Notes: generated from the sequence alone by a model not told the origin. A DNA stretch of 60,573 nt from Oscillospiraceae bacterium (GCA_016296635.1 JAEDIZ010000002.1:1-60573), one strand, 5' to 3'; numbered from the stretch's first letter, positions 23,891 to 32,886 are shown. Translations and numbers: made by a program.

Positions 23891-25078
23891 ATGAAAAATC
23901 CGAAGGGCTGCTGGCGTCAGTGCGCTGCAGCGGCATTGGCACTTTTCTGCGCGGTGGGACTGAACGTCAACGTGTTCGGCGTCTACCTGCCTTATCTGAC
24001 GAAGCTCTATGACCTGAGCCATACGCAAACCTCGGCCTTCAGCACCCTGAGAAGCCTTTTCTGCTGCGCGGCGATTCTGATCGGACGCTGGTATTACAGA
24101 AAGCTCGATATCCGTTTGGGATTTTCGCTGGCGGTGCTGATCGGTGCTGCATCCAGCTTTCTGTACGCCTTTTCCGGACAGTATCCCGTCATGTGCGCGG
24201 CAGCCTGCCTGAGCGGCATTGCCTTTGGCCTTGGCGGCATGTATCCGGCATCGATTCTGATTCACCGCTGGTTCCTGCCTGCCATGCATGAAGGACTGGC
24301 ACTGGGCATCTGCTCGGCGGCAACCGGCGTTGCAGGCACTGTCAGCGCGCCGATTGTTACGGCAATTGCAGAAAATAGCTCTGTGCAGACGGCGTTTGTT
24401 GCACAGACGGTATTGATGCTGGCGGCAGCGGCCGTGTGCTTCCTGCTGTTTCGGAACCGGCCCGATGGTACAGTCCGGGAGGAAAAGAAGCCGGAGCAGA
24501 GAATCAGCCGTGCATACCGCATCGACTGGATGTTCGTTGCCGTGATCGCCATTGGTGCCTTCGGCGTGCTGGGTTTTCAATATGTGTCCATGATCTACAC
24601 CTTCGAAGGCTTCTCCGCCGTTCAGGTCTCTGTACTGGTGTCTGTCATGGGCTTGGCGCTGACGGTGGGGAAATTTATCGCCGGTGCACTCTATGACCGG
24701 CTCGGCGCGGTGAAAACCAACCGCATCATTTTTGTTGAGGTGGCAGTTGGCCTGCTTCTGTTCTGCCTCGGTAAATCGGGCGGTTATGTGACAGCCGTGG
24801 CGGCGGTTCTGCTTTACGGCATGGGCAACTGCATGGGAACCGTGGGCCTTTCCGTTTATGCAGGTGATCTGGCAGCGCCGGAGGATTACAATCCGACCGT
24901 TCAGCTTTATCAGTTTGCATATCCGCTGGGTGCGCTGATCTTCGGCACGACGCCGGGCCTGATTGCGGATGGAACCGGCAGCTATCGAGGCTTCTACGCG
25001 ATGCTGGCGGTGATGTGCGTGTTCTCCTTTGCAGTCATTCAGCTCAGATACCGCAAAAAGGCAAAAACTACAGAATAA
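23891..25078 (+). CDS. MFS transporter
   Basis: A 395-aa protein with about 12 transmembrane segments in two six-helix halves. NVNVFGVYLPYLTKLYDLSHTQTSAFST at the first helix and loop, and GLALGICSAATGVAG in helix 5, recall the oxalate/formate and monocarboxylate branch of the major facilitator family. The substrate is not evident. ATG at 23891 is preferred to 23885 because AAAGGAGA then has normal spacing. It ends at a strong bidirectional terminator. Confidence 0.85.
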   Translation: MKNPKGCWRQCAAAALALFCAVGLNVNVFGVYLPYLTKLYDLSHTQTSAFSTLRSLFCCAAILIGRWYYRKLDIRLGFSLAVLIGAASSFLYAFSGQYPVMCAAACLSGIAFGLGGMYPASILIHRWFLPAMHEGLALGICSAATGVAGTVSAPIVTAIAENSSVQTAFVAQTVLMLAAAAVCFLLFRNRPDGTVREEKKPEQRISRAYRIDWMFVAVIAIGAFGVLGFQYVSMIYTFEGFSAVQVSVLVSVMGLALTVGKFIAGALYDRLGAVKTNRIIFVEVAVGLLLFCLGKSGGYVTAVAAVLLYGMGNCMGTVGLSVYAGDLAAPEDYNPTVQLYQFAYPLGALIFGTTPGLIADGTGSYRGFYAMLAVMCVFSFAVIQLRYRKKAKTTE

Positions 25079-25086
25079 AAAACAGT

Positions 25087-25114
25087 CCCCTCATCCGGCA
25101 TTTCGGATGAGGGG
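25087..25114. terminator. bidirectional intrinsic terminator
   Basis: CCCCTCATCCG (25087-25097) pairs perfectly with CGGATGAGGGG (25104-25114) across a 6-nt loop. It separates the convergent MFS and CDF genes. Confidence 0.8.
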
Positions 25115-25121
25115 ATTTCTA

Positions 25122-26057
25122 TCAGTCAGGATTGCTTTCCGGTAGTTCCGGTACAGGATTGACGCGGACCGTGATATGCTTCACGGTCGGGAACTTCGTT
25201 TCCACGGCAGCGTGGACCCGGTCGGCGATGCGGCTGCTCTGACGAAGCGTCAGATCCCCGTCCGCCAGGATTTCAAGATCAACGTATATTTTGTTGCCGA
25301 ACTGCCTGGTCTGCAGGCGGCTGACGCCCAGAACGCCGGGCTGCGAAACGGCACAATCCGTCAGCGCCTTCTGCATTTCCGCACTGCAGGCGTGGTCGAC
25401 CATTTTTTCCATGGCATCGAGGAAGATATCGCAGGCGGCTTTGACGATGAAGCCGCAGATCAGAAGGCTTGCGATGGCGTCCAGCCGGGGAAAGCCGAGT
25501 CTTGCACCCGCAATACCGACGAGCGCACCGATGGAGGAAAGCGCGTCGCTGCGGTGATGCCAGGCGTCCGCCATGAGAGCGCCGGAGCCGAGACGCTTGG
25601 CGTAGGAACGGGTATACCAGTACATAGCCTCCTTGACCGCAATGGAGAAAACTGCGGCGATCAGCGCCAGAACGCCGGGCTGGCGAAGGTTGGCGGCTGC
25701 GCCGGATGAAAGCTGCTCAATGGCGTTGTGTCCGATGAAAAGACCGGTGATGCAGAGAATGACCGCAAGAACGATGGCGGCGGCACATTCAAAGCGCTCG
25801 TGGCCGTAGGGATGCTCCGCGTCAGAATCTTTGGCGGCCAGGCGGATGCCGACGATCACGATGATGCTGCTCAGAACGTCCGAAGCCGAATGGATCGCGT
25901 CGGAGATCATGGCGCCGGAATGCGCGAGAAAACCGGCGGCGAGCTTGAAGACGCTGAGCAGAATATTTGCGAGGATGCTGATGTTGGAAACCCGGACGGC
26001 GGTCTGTTCGGAAGTCTTGCCGCCGGTCGGCATGGATACGGCGGTTTTGTGTTTCAT
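25122..26057 (-). CDS. cation diffusion facilitator (CDF) metal transporter
   Basis: A 311-aa CDF protein. The first hydrophobic segments lead to SGAMISDAIHSASDVLSSI and later ALMADAWHHRSDALSSIGALVG; the paired HxxxD motifs (HSASD, HHRSD) form the metal site in helices 2 and 5. The C-terminal cytoplasmic dimerisation domain (from about residue 210) contains KIYVDLEILADGDLTLRQSSRI. It exports a divalent metal such as Zn, Co, Ni or Mn. The start at 26057 has GGGAGGG upstream. A 200-nt structured leader precedes the gene, so metal-dependent RNA control is likely. Confidence 0.9.
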   Translation of the reverse strand: MKHKTAVSMPTGGKTSEQTAVRVSNISILANILLSVFKLAAGFLAHSGAMISDAIHSASDVLSSIIVIVGIRLAAKDSDAEHPYGHERFECAAAIVLAVILCITGLFIGHNAIEQLSSGAAANLRQPGVLALIAAVFSIAVKEAMYWYTRSYAKRLGSGALMADAWHHRSDALSSIGALVGIAGARLGFPRLDAIASLLICGFIVKAACDIFLDAMEKMVDHACSAEMQKALTDCAVSQPGVLGVSRLQTRQFGNKIYVDLEILADGDLTLRQSSRIADRVHAAVETKFPTVKHITVRVNPVPELPESNPD

Positions 26058-26123
26058 GGCAGTCCCTCCCAATAATCAGGATATCTGTTTCGGTTTGTAT
26101 GCGTGTATTTCGAAACGGTATAC

Positions 26124-26260
26124 AAAAAGCCCACGAAGCCAGTAAAAAAACAAATTACTGTCCCGTGGGCAAATGACCACTGTTACTTTCGTAACCCGGC
26201 CGTGAGCTGTCACTCCGGTCTGTTCAGACTGAACCGCAGCCGATCTGCGGCAGGAGAAGT
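26124..26260 (-). ncRNA. structured 5' leader of the CDF gene (candidate metal riboswitch) with terminator hairpin
   Basis: On the minus strand the leader contains CCGCAG-AUCGG-CUGCGG, then a GACC...GGUC-closed multibranch with GUGA-CAGC-UCAC and GUUAC-GAAA-GUAAC hairpins. It ends in GCCCACG...CGUGGGC (26170-26129) followed by U5, an intrinsic terminator about 70 nt before the start codon. Promoter, compact folded region and terminator in front of a metal exporter is the layout of a transcriptional riboswitch. I cannot name the class; NiCo (czcD) would be the first to test. The pairings were found by eye. Confidence 0.5.
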
Positions 26261-26266
26261 ATCTGC

Positions 26267-26295
26267 AGTATAGCAGGCGCGGTTGTCGATGTCAA
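26267..26295 (-). promoter_or_regulatory. strong promoter of the CDF leader
   Basis: Consensus TTGACA (26295-26290) and TATACT (26272-26267) on the minus strand, 17-bp spacer. The -35 box overlaps the stop codon of the upstream phosphatase gene. Confidence 0.75.
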
Positions 26296-26948
26296 GCGAA
26301 TGCTCTGCGCTCTGTGATGCGGTAGCCGTTTCCTTCGTCGTAGTCCAAAACGGCTGCGCTGCAGTTTCGGGTCGGTGTGCGGATGTCGCCTTCCAGAATG
26401 TAGTTCAGCGCCCTGCATACGCCGCCGTGGGATACGATCAGAATGTTGCAGTCCGTGCCGCCGAAGTGCTCCGCCAATGCATCGAGAAAGACAGAAACCC
26501 GTTTCACAAGATCCAGCTTGCGCTCCGCACCCTCGGGTGTTTCCTCATCATAGAGATCGTCCCAGATCGAGGAAAAGCGGTGTAGCGGCAGGTTGTAGTT
26601 TGGCCCCTGATAGCAGAGCCCCTCCCAGATGCCGAAGCGGATCTCCTTGATCCGTGCATCCGTGTAAAAGCGCATCCCGAAGTGTTCACCGAGCGTGCCG
26701 CCGGGCCATGAAATCAGCTCTTTTGCTGCCGGATAAAACCGGTTTTCCTTCAGAATCAGAGCTGCGGTTTCCGCGGCGCGTACAAGGGGACTGGTGATGC
26801 AAAGATCGAAGGAAATGTCCTGCATGCCCTTTCCGGTCAGCCGGGCAAGCTCTCTTCCGTTTTCGTTGAGCGGGATGTCCGTGCAGCCCTGATAGAGATG
26901 CTGAACATTCCAGTCTGTTTCGCCGTGGCGCAAAAACCAGATCCGCAT
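26292..26948 (-). CDS. histidine phosphatase family protein
   Basis: A 218-aa phosphoglycerate-mutase-like phosphatase. The catalytic RHGETDWN stands at residues 7-14, a second conserved Arg is in SPLVRAAETA, Glu in EIRFGIWEG, and the C-terminal His in ILIVSHGGVCRAL. All four active-site residues are therefore present. It hydrolyses phosphate monoesters; the substrate is unknown. The start at 26948 has GGGAGGG upstream. It lies 32 nt downstream of the permease gene and is probably read with it. Confidence 0.9.
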   Translation of the reverse strand: MRIWFLRHGETDWNVQHLYQGCTDIPLNENGRELARLTGKGMQDISFDLCITSPLVRAAETAALILKENRFYPAAKELISWPGGTLGEHFGMRFYTDARIKEIRFGIWEGLCYQGPNYNLPLHRFSSIWDDLYDEETPEGAERKLDLVKRVSVFLDALAEHFGGTDCNILIVSHGGVCRALNYILEGDIRTPTRNCSAAVLDYDEGNGYRITERRAFA

Positions 26949-26980
26949 GGAAAACCCTCCCTTTGTGATGCTTGAACCGA

Positions 26981-28123
26981 TCAGAGCAGCTTCAGAAGCG
27001 TCATGAATCCGATCAGCAGAATGAGAAAAGAGAAATTGAACAGTGAGAACTCTGAAATATAAGTGCCTGCCTTGCCGGGATTGTGGCGGACATATTCGCG
27101 GAAGGTGATCAGACTGGCGAGGGATGCGATCAGCGTGCCGACACCGCCGATGTTCACACCGACCAGCAGATCCCGGTAATTTCCGGTGAACTGCGAGAGC
27201 AGAATGGCGGAGGGAACATTGCTGATGCACTGGCAGGAAAGTGTGCTGAAAAGCAGAGTGTTTTTGTTCAGCAGTCCGGAGAAGAAGGCACGGACGGGCG
27301 CAATGCGCGCCATGTTGCCGGAAAAGATGAAGAAGAATACAAAAGTAAAAAGCAGCGGATAGTCCACCATGCCGAGAGCCTTGCGGTCAGCAAACAGAAG
27401 CACCAGCGGAATGACGATCAGACCGATCCAGTAGGGGATGCCTCTGAACACGATGACGATGGCAAGGGCGAAGAGTGCCAGATACAGGGCCGTGCGGGCA
27501 GGATTGAGAGAAACCGGCTCATCCGACAGCTCGAGCGGCTCCGGTCTGACGAAAAGGAAGCAGCAAAGCGTGATCAGCAGGACGGAAAAAATGAACGGCG
27601 CGGACATGATCCGCAGAAACTCCCCGTTCGGGATCTCGAATTTCGTATAGAGAAACAGATTCTGCGGATTGCCGAAGGGGGTGAGCATTCCGCCGAGATT
27701 TGCGGAGATGTTCTGCATGATAAAGGTAAACGCCATGTATTTTTCCTTCTGAGTCGTGGTCAGAACGAGGTAGCCGAGCGGAAGAAAGGTCAGAAGCGCC
27801 ATATCGTTGGCAATGAGCATGGAGCCGATGAAGGTGATGTAGACCAAAGCAAGGATGCAGACGCGGGCGTTTTTGAAAAGCTGCACGATTTTACGGGCGA
27901 GAATATAGAAAAAACGGATATCCTTCAGCGCGCAGACAACGGCCAGCACGCAGAACAGACAGGTCAGCGTTTTGAAGTCAAAATAGCCGAGATATGTCTT
28001 GTCCACCGGCACAAAAAAGCTGGTGATGACGGCGGCTAAAAGTGCAATGACCATGACGGCATTCTTTTTTGCAAACGCGAGCAGAGCGGAAAAAACAGAA
28101 TGCCGCTGCGATGAGGTTTCCAT
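26981..28123 (-). CDS. anion permease of the ArsB/NhaD/CitM superfamily
   Basis: A 380-aa membrane protein with about 10 hydrophobic segments. SANLGGMLTPFGNPQNLFLY (about residues 130-149) is the signature loop of the ion-transporter superfamily that includes ArsB, NhaD and citrate/dicarboxylate carriers. NDMALLTFLPLG earlier and CQCISNVPSAILLSQFT later are the matching half-repeat loops. The transported ion is not evident. The start at 28123 is chosen for its position after a good promoter and AAGGGAT; upstream in-frame starts lie before that promoter. Confidence 0.82.
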   Translation of the reverse strand: METSSQRHSVFSALLAFAKKNAVMVIALLAAVITSFFVPVDKTYLGYFDFKTLTCLFCVLAVVCALKDIRFFYILARKIVQLFKNARVCILALVYITFIGSMLIANDMALLTFLPLGYLVLTTTQKEKYMAFTFIMQNISANLGGMLTPFGNPQNLFLYTKFEIPNGEFLRIMSAPFIFSVLLITLCCFLFVRPEPLELSDEPVSLNPARTALYLALFALAIVIVFRGIPYWIGLIVIPLVLLFADRKALGMVDYPLLFTFVFFFIFSGNMARIAPVRAFFSGLLNKNTLLFSTLSCQCISNVPSAILLSQFTGNYRDLLVGVNIGGVGTLIASLASLITFREYVRHNPGKAGTYISEFSLFNFSFLILLIGFMTLLKLL

Positions 28124-28181
28124 GGATGATCCCTTCTGTGACAGACAAAAATACTGCTGCGAAACGCAGCCACAGCTTGTT

Positions 28182-28210
28182 ATTATCCTCGCCTCGGCTG
28201 TGTTTGTCAA
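28182..28210 (-). promoter_or_regulatory. promoter of the anion permease gene
   Basis: TTGACA (28210-28205) and GATAAT (28187-28182), 17-bp spacer, minus strand. GCTGCG-AAA-CGCAGC (28156-28170) forms a hairpin in the transcript leader. Confidence 0.7.
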
Positions 28211-28259
28211 CTGCGTTTTCTGAAGAAAAAGAAGATTTTTGCGGCAAAAGACAGAAAAA

Positions 28260-28290
28260 ACCGGACATCGTTTTGAAAGCGGTGTCCGGT
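28260..28290 (-). terminator. terminator of the aldehyde dehydrogenase gene
   Basis: CCGGACA (28261-28267) pairs with TGTCCGG (28283-28289); on the minus strand a TTTTTT run follows. It begins 12 nt after the stop codon. Confidence 0.75.
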
Positions 28291-28301
28291 TTGGTTTTTG
28301 T

Positions 28302-29720
28302 TCAGCGTTCAAATTTTCGGAGCAGCTGCAGTTTCCTTTTTCCGGCCTTTCCGGTATAAGGATGCTCTCGGAGGGGAAGATTCAGCTTCGTCCTGCCGGT
28401 GAGAACGGTGGACGGGTGCGTGAATTCCCGGAAACCCCATTCACCGTGGTAGGCACCCATGCCGGAATGACCGGTTCCGTTGAAGGGCACGCCCTTGACC
28501 ATCATGTGGATGCAGACCTCGTTGATGCAGCCGCCGCCGTACTGCTGCGTCTGCATGACGGCTTTCGCCCAGACGAGGTCTTTCGTGAAGAGATAGAGCG
28601 CCAGCGGATGCTCACGTTCGGCGATGAGATCGAGAAGCGGCTGCACTTCGCTGTCCTTAAAAGGAACGATGGGCAGCAGCGGACAGAAAAGCTCCCGCTG
28701 CACAATAGGCTCGTCTGCGCGCACCGGATAGATCAGGGTCGGCGCGTAGCGGCGGTTTTCGCGGTCTCCGGTGCCGCCGAAGATGATGCGGTCGCGGCAG
28801 GAATCAGCCAGAGCAGCGCACTTGTCATATGCCGCCTGCGTGATGAGCTTCGGATATTCCTCATTTTCGGCGGGACAGGCGCCGATCTGCTTTGTAAAGG
28901 CCGCTTTCAGCTCCTGCAAAAAGTCTTCCGCTACTTCCTCCGCCACGGCGATCTGATTGATGTTGATACAGATCTGACCGGCATTGCAGAGCTTGAAAAA
29001 GGCGATTTTCCGCGCGGCGTCGCGCAGATCGGCGTCTTTGCGGATGATACACCAGTTGCCGGTCTCTCCGCCAAGCTCCAGTGCAGTCGAGGTCAGATTT
29101 TCCGCCGCGCAGGCCAGCACGTGCTTTCCGACAGAGGGCGAGCCGGTGTAAAAAATTTTGTCAAAGCGTTCGGAGAGGCAAAGGTCTGCGGTGTCGTGAC
29201 CGCCGTCGATCAGCGTGACGTATTCCGCCGGGAAAACTTCGGCGATGAAGTCTTTCAATGCCGCGGTGCAGGCGGCGGATTTTGCGCTGGCCTTGATGAC
29301 GGCGGTGTTGCCGCCGGCGATGGCGGCAGTCAGCACACCGAGGGTGAGCAGGATCGGGAAATTAAAGGGGCTGATGATCAGGCAGACGCCGTAGGGCATT
29401 TTGTAGACCGTCGTTTTTGTGCTGGGAAAGCACATCAGACCGCTGAAATGATGCTCCGGTCTTGCCCATCTGCGAAGGCTGCGGATGGTTTCGTTGATCT
29501 CGGTGATGATCGGGCCGATGTCGCAGAGATAGGCCTCCGCCGCGCTCCTGCCGAGATCGGCGCTGAGCGCCTGCTCGAAAGCTTCCTCATGGGAAACGAC
29601 GGCCTGCTTCAGCTTTTTCAGCTGTTCGATCCGCCAGCCGATGGGAAGCGTCCTTCCGGTACGAAAGAAAGACCGCTGCTTCTGCACGATTGCGTGGATC
29701 TCTTCCTTTGTATATGCCAT
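28302..29720 (-). CDS. aldehyde dehydrogenase family protein
   Basis: A 472-aa NAD(P)-dependent aldehyde dehydrogenase of the short (class 3/YwdH-like) type. ISPFNFPILLTLGVLTAAI covers the cofactor fold, FYTGSPSVGKHV the nucleotide site, TALELGGETGNW the catalytic Glu region, and LCNAGQICININQIAV the nucleophile Cys. It oxidises an aldehyde to a carboxylate. The start MAYTKEEI at 29720 is preferred because the longer in-frame extension lacks family similarity and would run across the 86-nt gap toward the RraA gene. Confidence 0.88.
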   Translation of the reverse strand: MAYTKEEIHAIVQKQRSFFRTGRTLPIGWRIEQLKKLKQAVVSHEEAFEQALSADLGRSAAEAYLCDIGPIITEINETIRSLRRWARPEHHFSGLMCFPSTKTTVYKMPYGVCLIISPFNFPILLTLGVLTAAIAGGNTAVIKASAKSAACTAALKDFIAEVFPAEYVTLIDGGHDTADLCLSERFDKIFYTGSPSVGKHVLACAAENLTSTALELGGETGNWCIIRKDADLRDAARKIAFFKLCNAGQICININQIAVAEEVAEDFLQELKAAFTKQIGACPAENEEYPKLITQAAYDKCAALADSCRDRIIFGGTGDRENRRYAPTLIYPVRADEPIVQRELFCPLLPIVPFKDSEVQPLLDLIAEREHPLALYLFTKDLVWAKAVMQTQQYGGGCINEVCIHMMVKGVPFNGTGHSGMGAYHGEWGFREFTHPSTVLTGRTKLNLPLREHPYTGKAGKRKLQLLRKFER

Positions 29721-29805
29721 GACGGCGCCCTGCCCTTCTGCAAAATCTGATCCCAATGCGAGAAAAGAAAATGGATTTTTTATGTTTATAGCCTTTTGGA
29801 TTTGT

Positions 29806-30480
29806 TTATTCAAGGGTATAGCCAAGCGCTTCCAGTTTGGCTTTGACCCACGGGCGGTCATACTTTCCCTGCAGGATACCCTCCATGAGGCCGTCCTCCA
29901 TGTCTTTGATCTTCTCTGTGGCATCTGCAACGGTTTCCGCTTTTGCCGGATCGAGGAACAGAACGCCGTCACCGTCACCGACCACGATGTCGCCGGGATG
30001 CACGATGCGCCCGCCTATGCAGACGGGGGTACCGATCTCGCCGGGACCGTTTTTATAAGGGCCGTCCGGGGTGGCGCTGCGGGCATAGACGGGGAAGCCC
30101 TCCAGTTCGGCAAGCTCATCCTTGTCGCGGATCGCGCCGTCGCAGACGATGCCTGCCATGCCGCGCACCTTCAGATAGGTGGCCATCAGCGCACCGAAGA
30201 TGGCGCGTCCTTCATATCCGCCGGCATCGATGACGATGACGTCGCCGGGCTTTGCCATATCCATGGCGGCGTGGAGCAGCAGATTATCGCCCTGCGCTAC
30301 CTTGACCGTAAACGCCGGGCCGAGAAGCTTGCCCTGATCGGAAAGGGGACGGATGGCGGGATCGATGGCCTGCAGACGGTCGATGGCATCATCGATATTT
30401 GCGACCGGCAGCGCCCGAAAGCGTTCGATCAGATCTTTGGAAGGTCTTGCAAAATCCCTGACGATCAGATTATTTGCCAT
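29806..30480 (-). CDS. RraA family protein (4-hydroxy-4-methyl-2-oxoglutarate aldolase-like)
   Basis: A 224-aa RraA-fold protein. GDVIVIDAGGYEGRAIFGAL and GMAGIVCDGAIRDKDELAEL give the conserved G-x-R and R-D pair that bind the 2-oxo acid and Mg2+ in class II HMG/CHA aldolases, enzymes that also decarboxylate oxaloacetate. Many homologues are annotated as RNase E inhibitors by name only; the enzymatic reading fits better here because the start overlaps the end of an aminotransferase gene by 11 nt and an aldehyde dehydrogenase follows. Together they may degrade an amino-acid-derived 4-hydroxy-2-oxo acid. Confidence 0.85.
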   Translation of the reverse strand: MANNLIVRDFARPSKDLIERFRALPVANIDDAIDRLQAIDPAIRPLSDQGKLLGPAFTVKVAQGDNLLLHAAMDMAKPGDVIVIDAGGYEGRAIFGALMATYLKVRGMAGIVCDGAIRDKDELAELEGFPVYARSATPDGPYKNGPGEIGTPVCIGGRIVHPGDIVVGDGDGVLFLDPAKAETVADATEKIKDMEDGLMEGILQGKYDRPWVKAKLEALGYTLE

Positions 30481-31648
30481 TTCTGTATTCCTCCATTGCA
30501 TTTGCAATGTTTTTGACGGCCTGCCGGAGTGCGTCATCCGATGCGGCGAAAGAGAAGCGCATACAGCTCTTCCCGCTTTCTCCGTAGGCAATGCCGGGCA
30601 CGCCGACGACTTTTGCCTTATGCAGTATAAATTCGGTGACGGCGGAGGAGTCCATGCCGGGAAGATCGAACTGTACCCACGCATAGAAAGCACCCTCCGG
30701 CTTGCGGCACTCGACGCCCTCGATGGCGTTCAGACCGTCTGCGAACAGATCGCGCCTTGCTTCAAACTGCTGCCGCATGGCCTCGATTTCCGTTTTGCAG
30801 GTCAGCGCCGTAATGGCGGCCTTCTGAATGAAGCCGCTGACATTGGTGATGGTATGCTGGAAGAGCTTGTTGATGACCTTGGCGATAGGCTCCGGCGCGG
30901 CCAGATAGCCGATGCGCCAGCCGGTCATGGCCACGCTCTTGGAAAACCCGTTAACGGTGATGATGCGTTCCGCCAAGTCCTTGTCGGCGGCGGGGGAGAG
31001 GTTCTCCTTTCCGTCATAGCGGATGCGCTCATAGATCTCATCGGAGATGACAAAAACATTCGGATGCTTTTGCAGGAACGCTTTGAGTACCGCCAGATCC
31101 TCTTCGTGCAGCAGTTTACCGGTGGGGTTGTTGGGGTAGTTGATGATGAGCGACTTTGTTTTTTCGGAAACCTTTTCCTCCAACGCTTCCGGCTCCAGCC
31201 GATAGTCGTTTTCATAGCGCAGATCGACGCCCACGGGCACCGCGCCGGAGGCTTCGATGATGGAGATATAGGAAACCCACGAGGGGTTCAGATACAGCAC
31301 CTCGTCACCGGGATTGACCAGCGCCCGGATGGACAGATAGATGGCGTACTTCGCACCCGGCGTGACGATGACGCCGTCGGGCGTGTAGCTGCAGCCGTTT
31401 TCCCCGGCGAGCTTCTTTGCAATGCCGGCGCGCAGCTCCGGAAGACCGGGGCCGACGGTGTAGTGGGTGTAGCCGCTTTGCAGCTGGCGGACGGCCTCCT
31501 GCACGATTTTTGCAGGCGTATCAAAATCCGGCTCACCGCCGGCGAGATCGATGATGGAAGGATCTTCCGCTTTCATGGCTTTGGCCTTTGCCATGAGCTG
31601 CATGGAGGCAGAGGGATTTAATGCCGAAATCTGACGGTTCAGTTCCAT
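30470..31648 (-). CDS. class I/II pyridoxal-phosphate aminotransferase (aspartate aminotransferase-like)
   Basis: A 392-aa fold-type I aminotransferase. DLAGGEPDFDTP at the N-terminus, NYPNNPTGKLL, SDEIYERIRYDG and NGFSKSVAMTGWRIGY with the PLP-binding Lys are all present; the C-terminal Arg is in SCMRFSFAAS. The sequence matches the aspartate/prephenate aminotransferase branch. The start is ATG at 31648; a TTG two codons earlier is possible. A TATACT -10 box at 31681-31676 lies just upstream. Its stop lies inside the RraA start region, so the two are translationally coupled. Confidence 0.9.
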   Translation of the reverse strand: MELNRQISALNPSASMQLMAKAKAMKAEDPSIIDLAGGEPDFDTPAKIVQEAVRQLQSGYTHYTVGPGLPELRAGIAKKLAGENGCSYTPDGVIVTPGAKYAIYLSIRALVNPGDEVLYLNPSWVSYISIIEASGAVPVGVDLRYENDYRLEPEALEEKVSEKTKSLIINYPNNPTGKLLHEEDLAVLKAFLQKHPNVFVISDEIYERIRYDGKENLSPAADKDLAERIITVNGFSKSVAMTGWRIGYLAAPEPIAKVINKLFQHTITNVSGFIQKAAITALTCKTEIEAMRQQFEARRDLFADGLNAIEGVECRKPEGAFYAWVQFDLPGMDSSAVTEFILHKAKVVGVPGIAYGESGKSCMRFSFAASDDALRQAVKNIANAMEEYRNGK

Positions 31649-31775
31649 GGACAATACATCCTGTGTGTTTTTTTCAGTATAGCGCGAAGACGGCTGATAA
31701 TAAAAACAGATTTTTGTTTGTAATAAATCAAGAATTATATTTCAGTGAAATAGAATGAGGAACGCAAGGCGGCGG

Positions 31776-32747
31776 TTATTCAAACGGATACCGGATATTC
31801 CAGCCGGCGCGGAGCTGATCAAGCCATTGCAGAATGCGGACAGTTTCTGTGTGCGGCATTTCAGAACATTCCAGACGATCCTCCGCCAGAGCCTGCCGAC
31901 AGGCCAGAACCTCATATTCGTAGCCGTTGATCTGCTGCGGCACCGGCACTTCCCGGATCCGCCGGTGGGAAGAATCGAACACCTCAATGGCGGAGATGTT
32001 GTTGATGTTGGTGCAGTGGATGTATCCCTCGCTGCCGTAGATGATGCCGAACCGGTGCGAGGAGGCAAACATGGAGCAGGTCAGAACGGCCTGCCGTCCG
32101 TCCCGGTAGGTCATGGTGATGCTGTCCTGCGCATCAACACCCGTATCGAGATAAGTGCAGGTGCCGGAGATCTTTTCAATATCATCGCCGAAGGCCATGG
32201 ATGCAAAATGGATCGGATACAGACCGATATCCAGCAACGAACCGCCTGCCAGCGCCGGATCGAACAGACGCGGCTTCTGCGAGATGGGATAGGACAGATC
32301 GGCCGTCAGCATATAGGGCGTGCCGATGACGCCGGAAGCGAGAAGATCGTCAATGATGCTGCGGCTTGGCATATAGCGCGTCCAGATCGCTTCGGTGATG
32401 AATACATGTTTCTGCTCGGCCAGCGCAAAAAGCTCGGCGGCCTGCTGTGCATTGACAGTGAACGGCTTTTCCACCAGAACGGGCTTGCCGTATTCGATAC
32501 AGAGCTTTGCCTGCGGATAATGGAACGGGTGCGGTGTTGCAATATAGACCAGATCGACCGCCGGATCCGACAGCATCTGCTCATAAGAACCGTAAGCCTT
32601 TTCAAAACCCCAGCTCTGCCGGAAGGCTTCTGCCCGGGCGGCATCCCGCGAGGCAACGGCATACGGCTCAATGTCGCCGCCCAGTCCGCAGACCGCCTGC
32701 GCCATCTTCTGCGCAATAGAGCCTGCCCCGAGAATTGCAATCTTCAT
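31776..32747 (-). CDS. Gfo/Idh/MocA family oxidoreductase
   Basis: A 323-aa NAD(P)-dependent oxidoreductase. KIAILGAGSIAQKMA is the Rossmann motif, YIATPHPFHYPQAKLCIEYG and VLVEKPFTVN carry the conserved Lys, and the C-terminal half is the family's beta-sheet substrate domain. The closest look is dihydrodiol dehydrogenase-like or sugar dehydrogenase members. The substrate is unknown. ATG at 32747 is favoured over 32759 by AAGGAT spacing. It is monocistronic, with its own promoter. Confidence 0.87.
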   Translation of the reverse strand: MKIAILGAGSIAQKMAQAVCGLGGDIEPYAVASRDAARAEAFRQSWGFEKAYGSYEQMLSDPAVDLVYIATPHPFHYPQAKLCIEYGKPVLVEKPFTVNAQQAAELFALAEQKHVFITEAIWTRYMPSRSIIDDLLASGVIGTPYMLTADLSYPISQKPRLFDPALAGGSLLDIGLYPIHFASMAFGDDIEKISGTCTYLDTGVDAQDSITMTYRDGRQAVLTCSMFASSHRFGIIYGSEGYIHCTNINNISAIEVFDSSHRRIREVPVPQQINGYEYEVLACRQALAEDRLECSEMPHTETVRILQWLDQLRAGWNIRYPFE

Positions 32748-32798
32748 ATGGAAACCCATCCTTTTTCGGTATATAAATTTTCTGTATGCTATTGAAAA

Positions 32799-32826
32799 AT
32801 TATATCATTTTCCTGCGGATTTACAA
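32799..32826 (-). promoter_or_regulatory. promoter of the Gfo/Idh/MocA gene
   Basis: TTGTAA (32826-32821) and perfect TATAAT (32804-32799), 16-bp spacer, minus strand. Confidence 0.65.
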
Positions 32827-32886
32827 GCCTGTGCTGTCATCTGCCTGAATGGTGGAGACTGGAGAAAGCAAACAAAACTGCAGACG

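Noticed and set aside
29806..30480. Naming the RraA-fold protein a regulator of RNase E activity
   Set aside because: The aldolase active-site Gly/Arg/Asp residues are kept and the gene is coupled to metabolic genes, so an enzymatic role is more likely.
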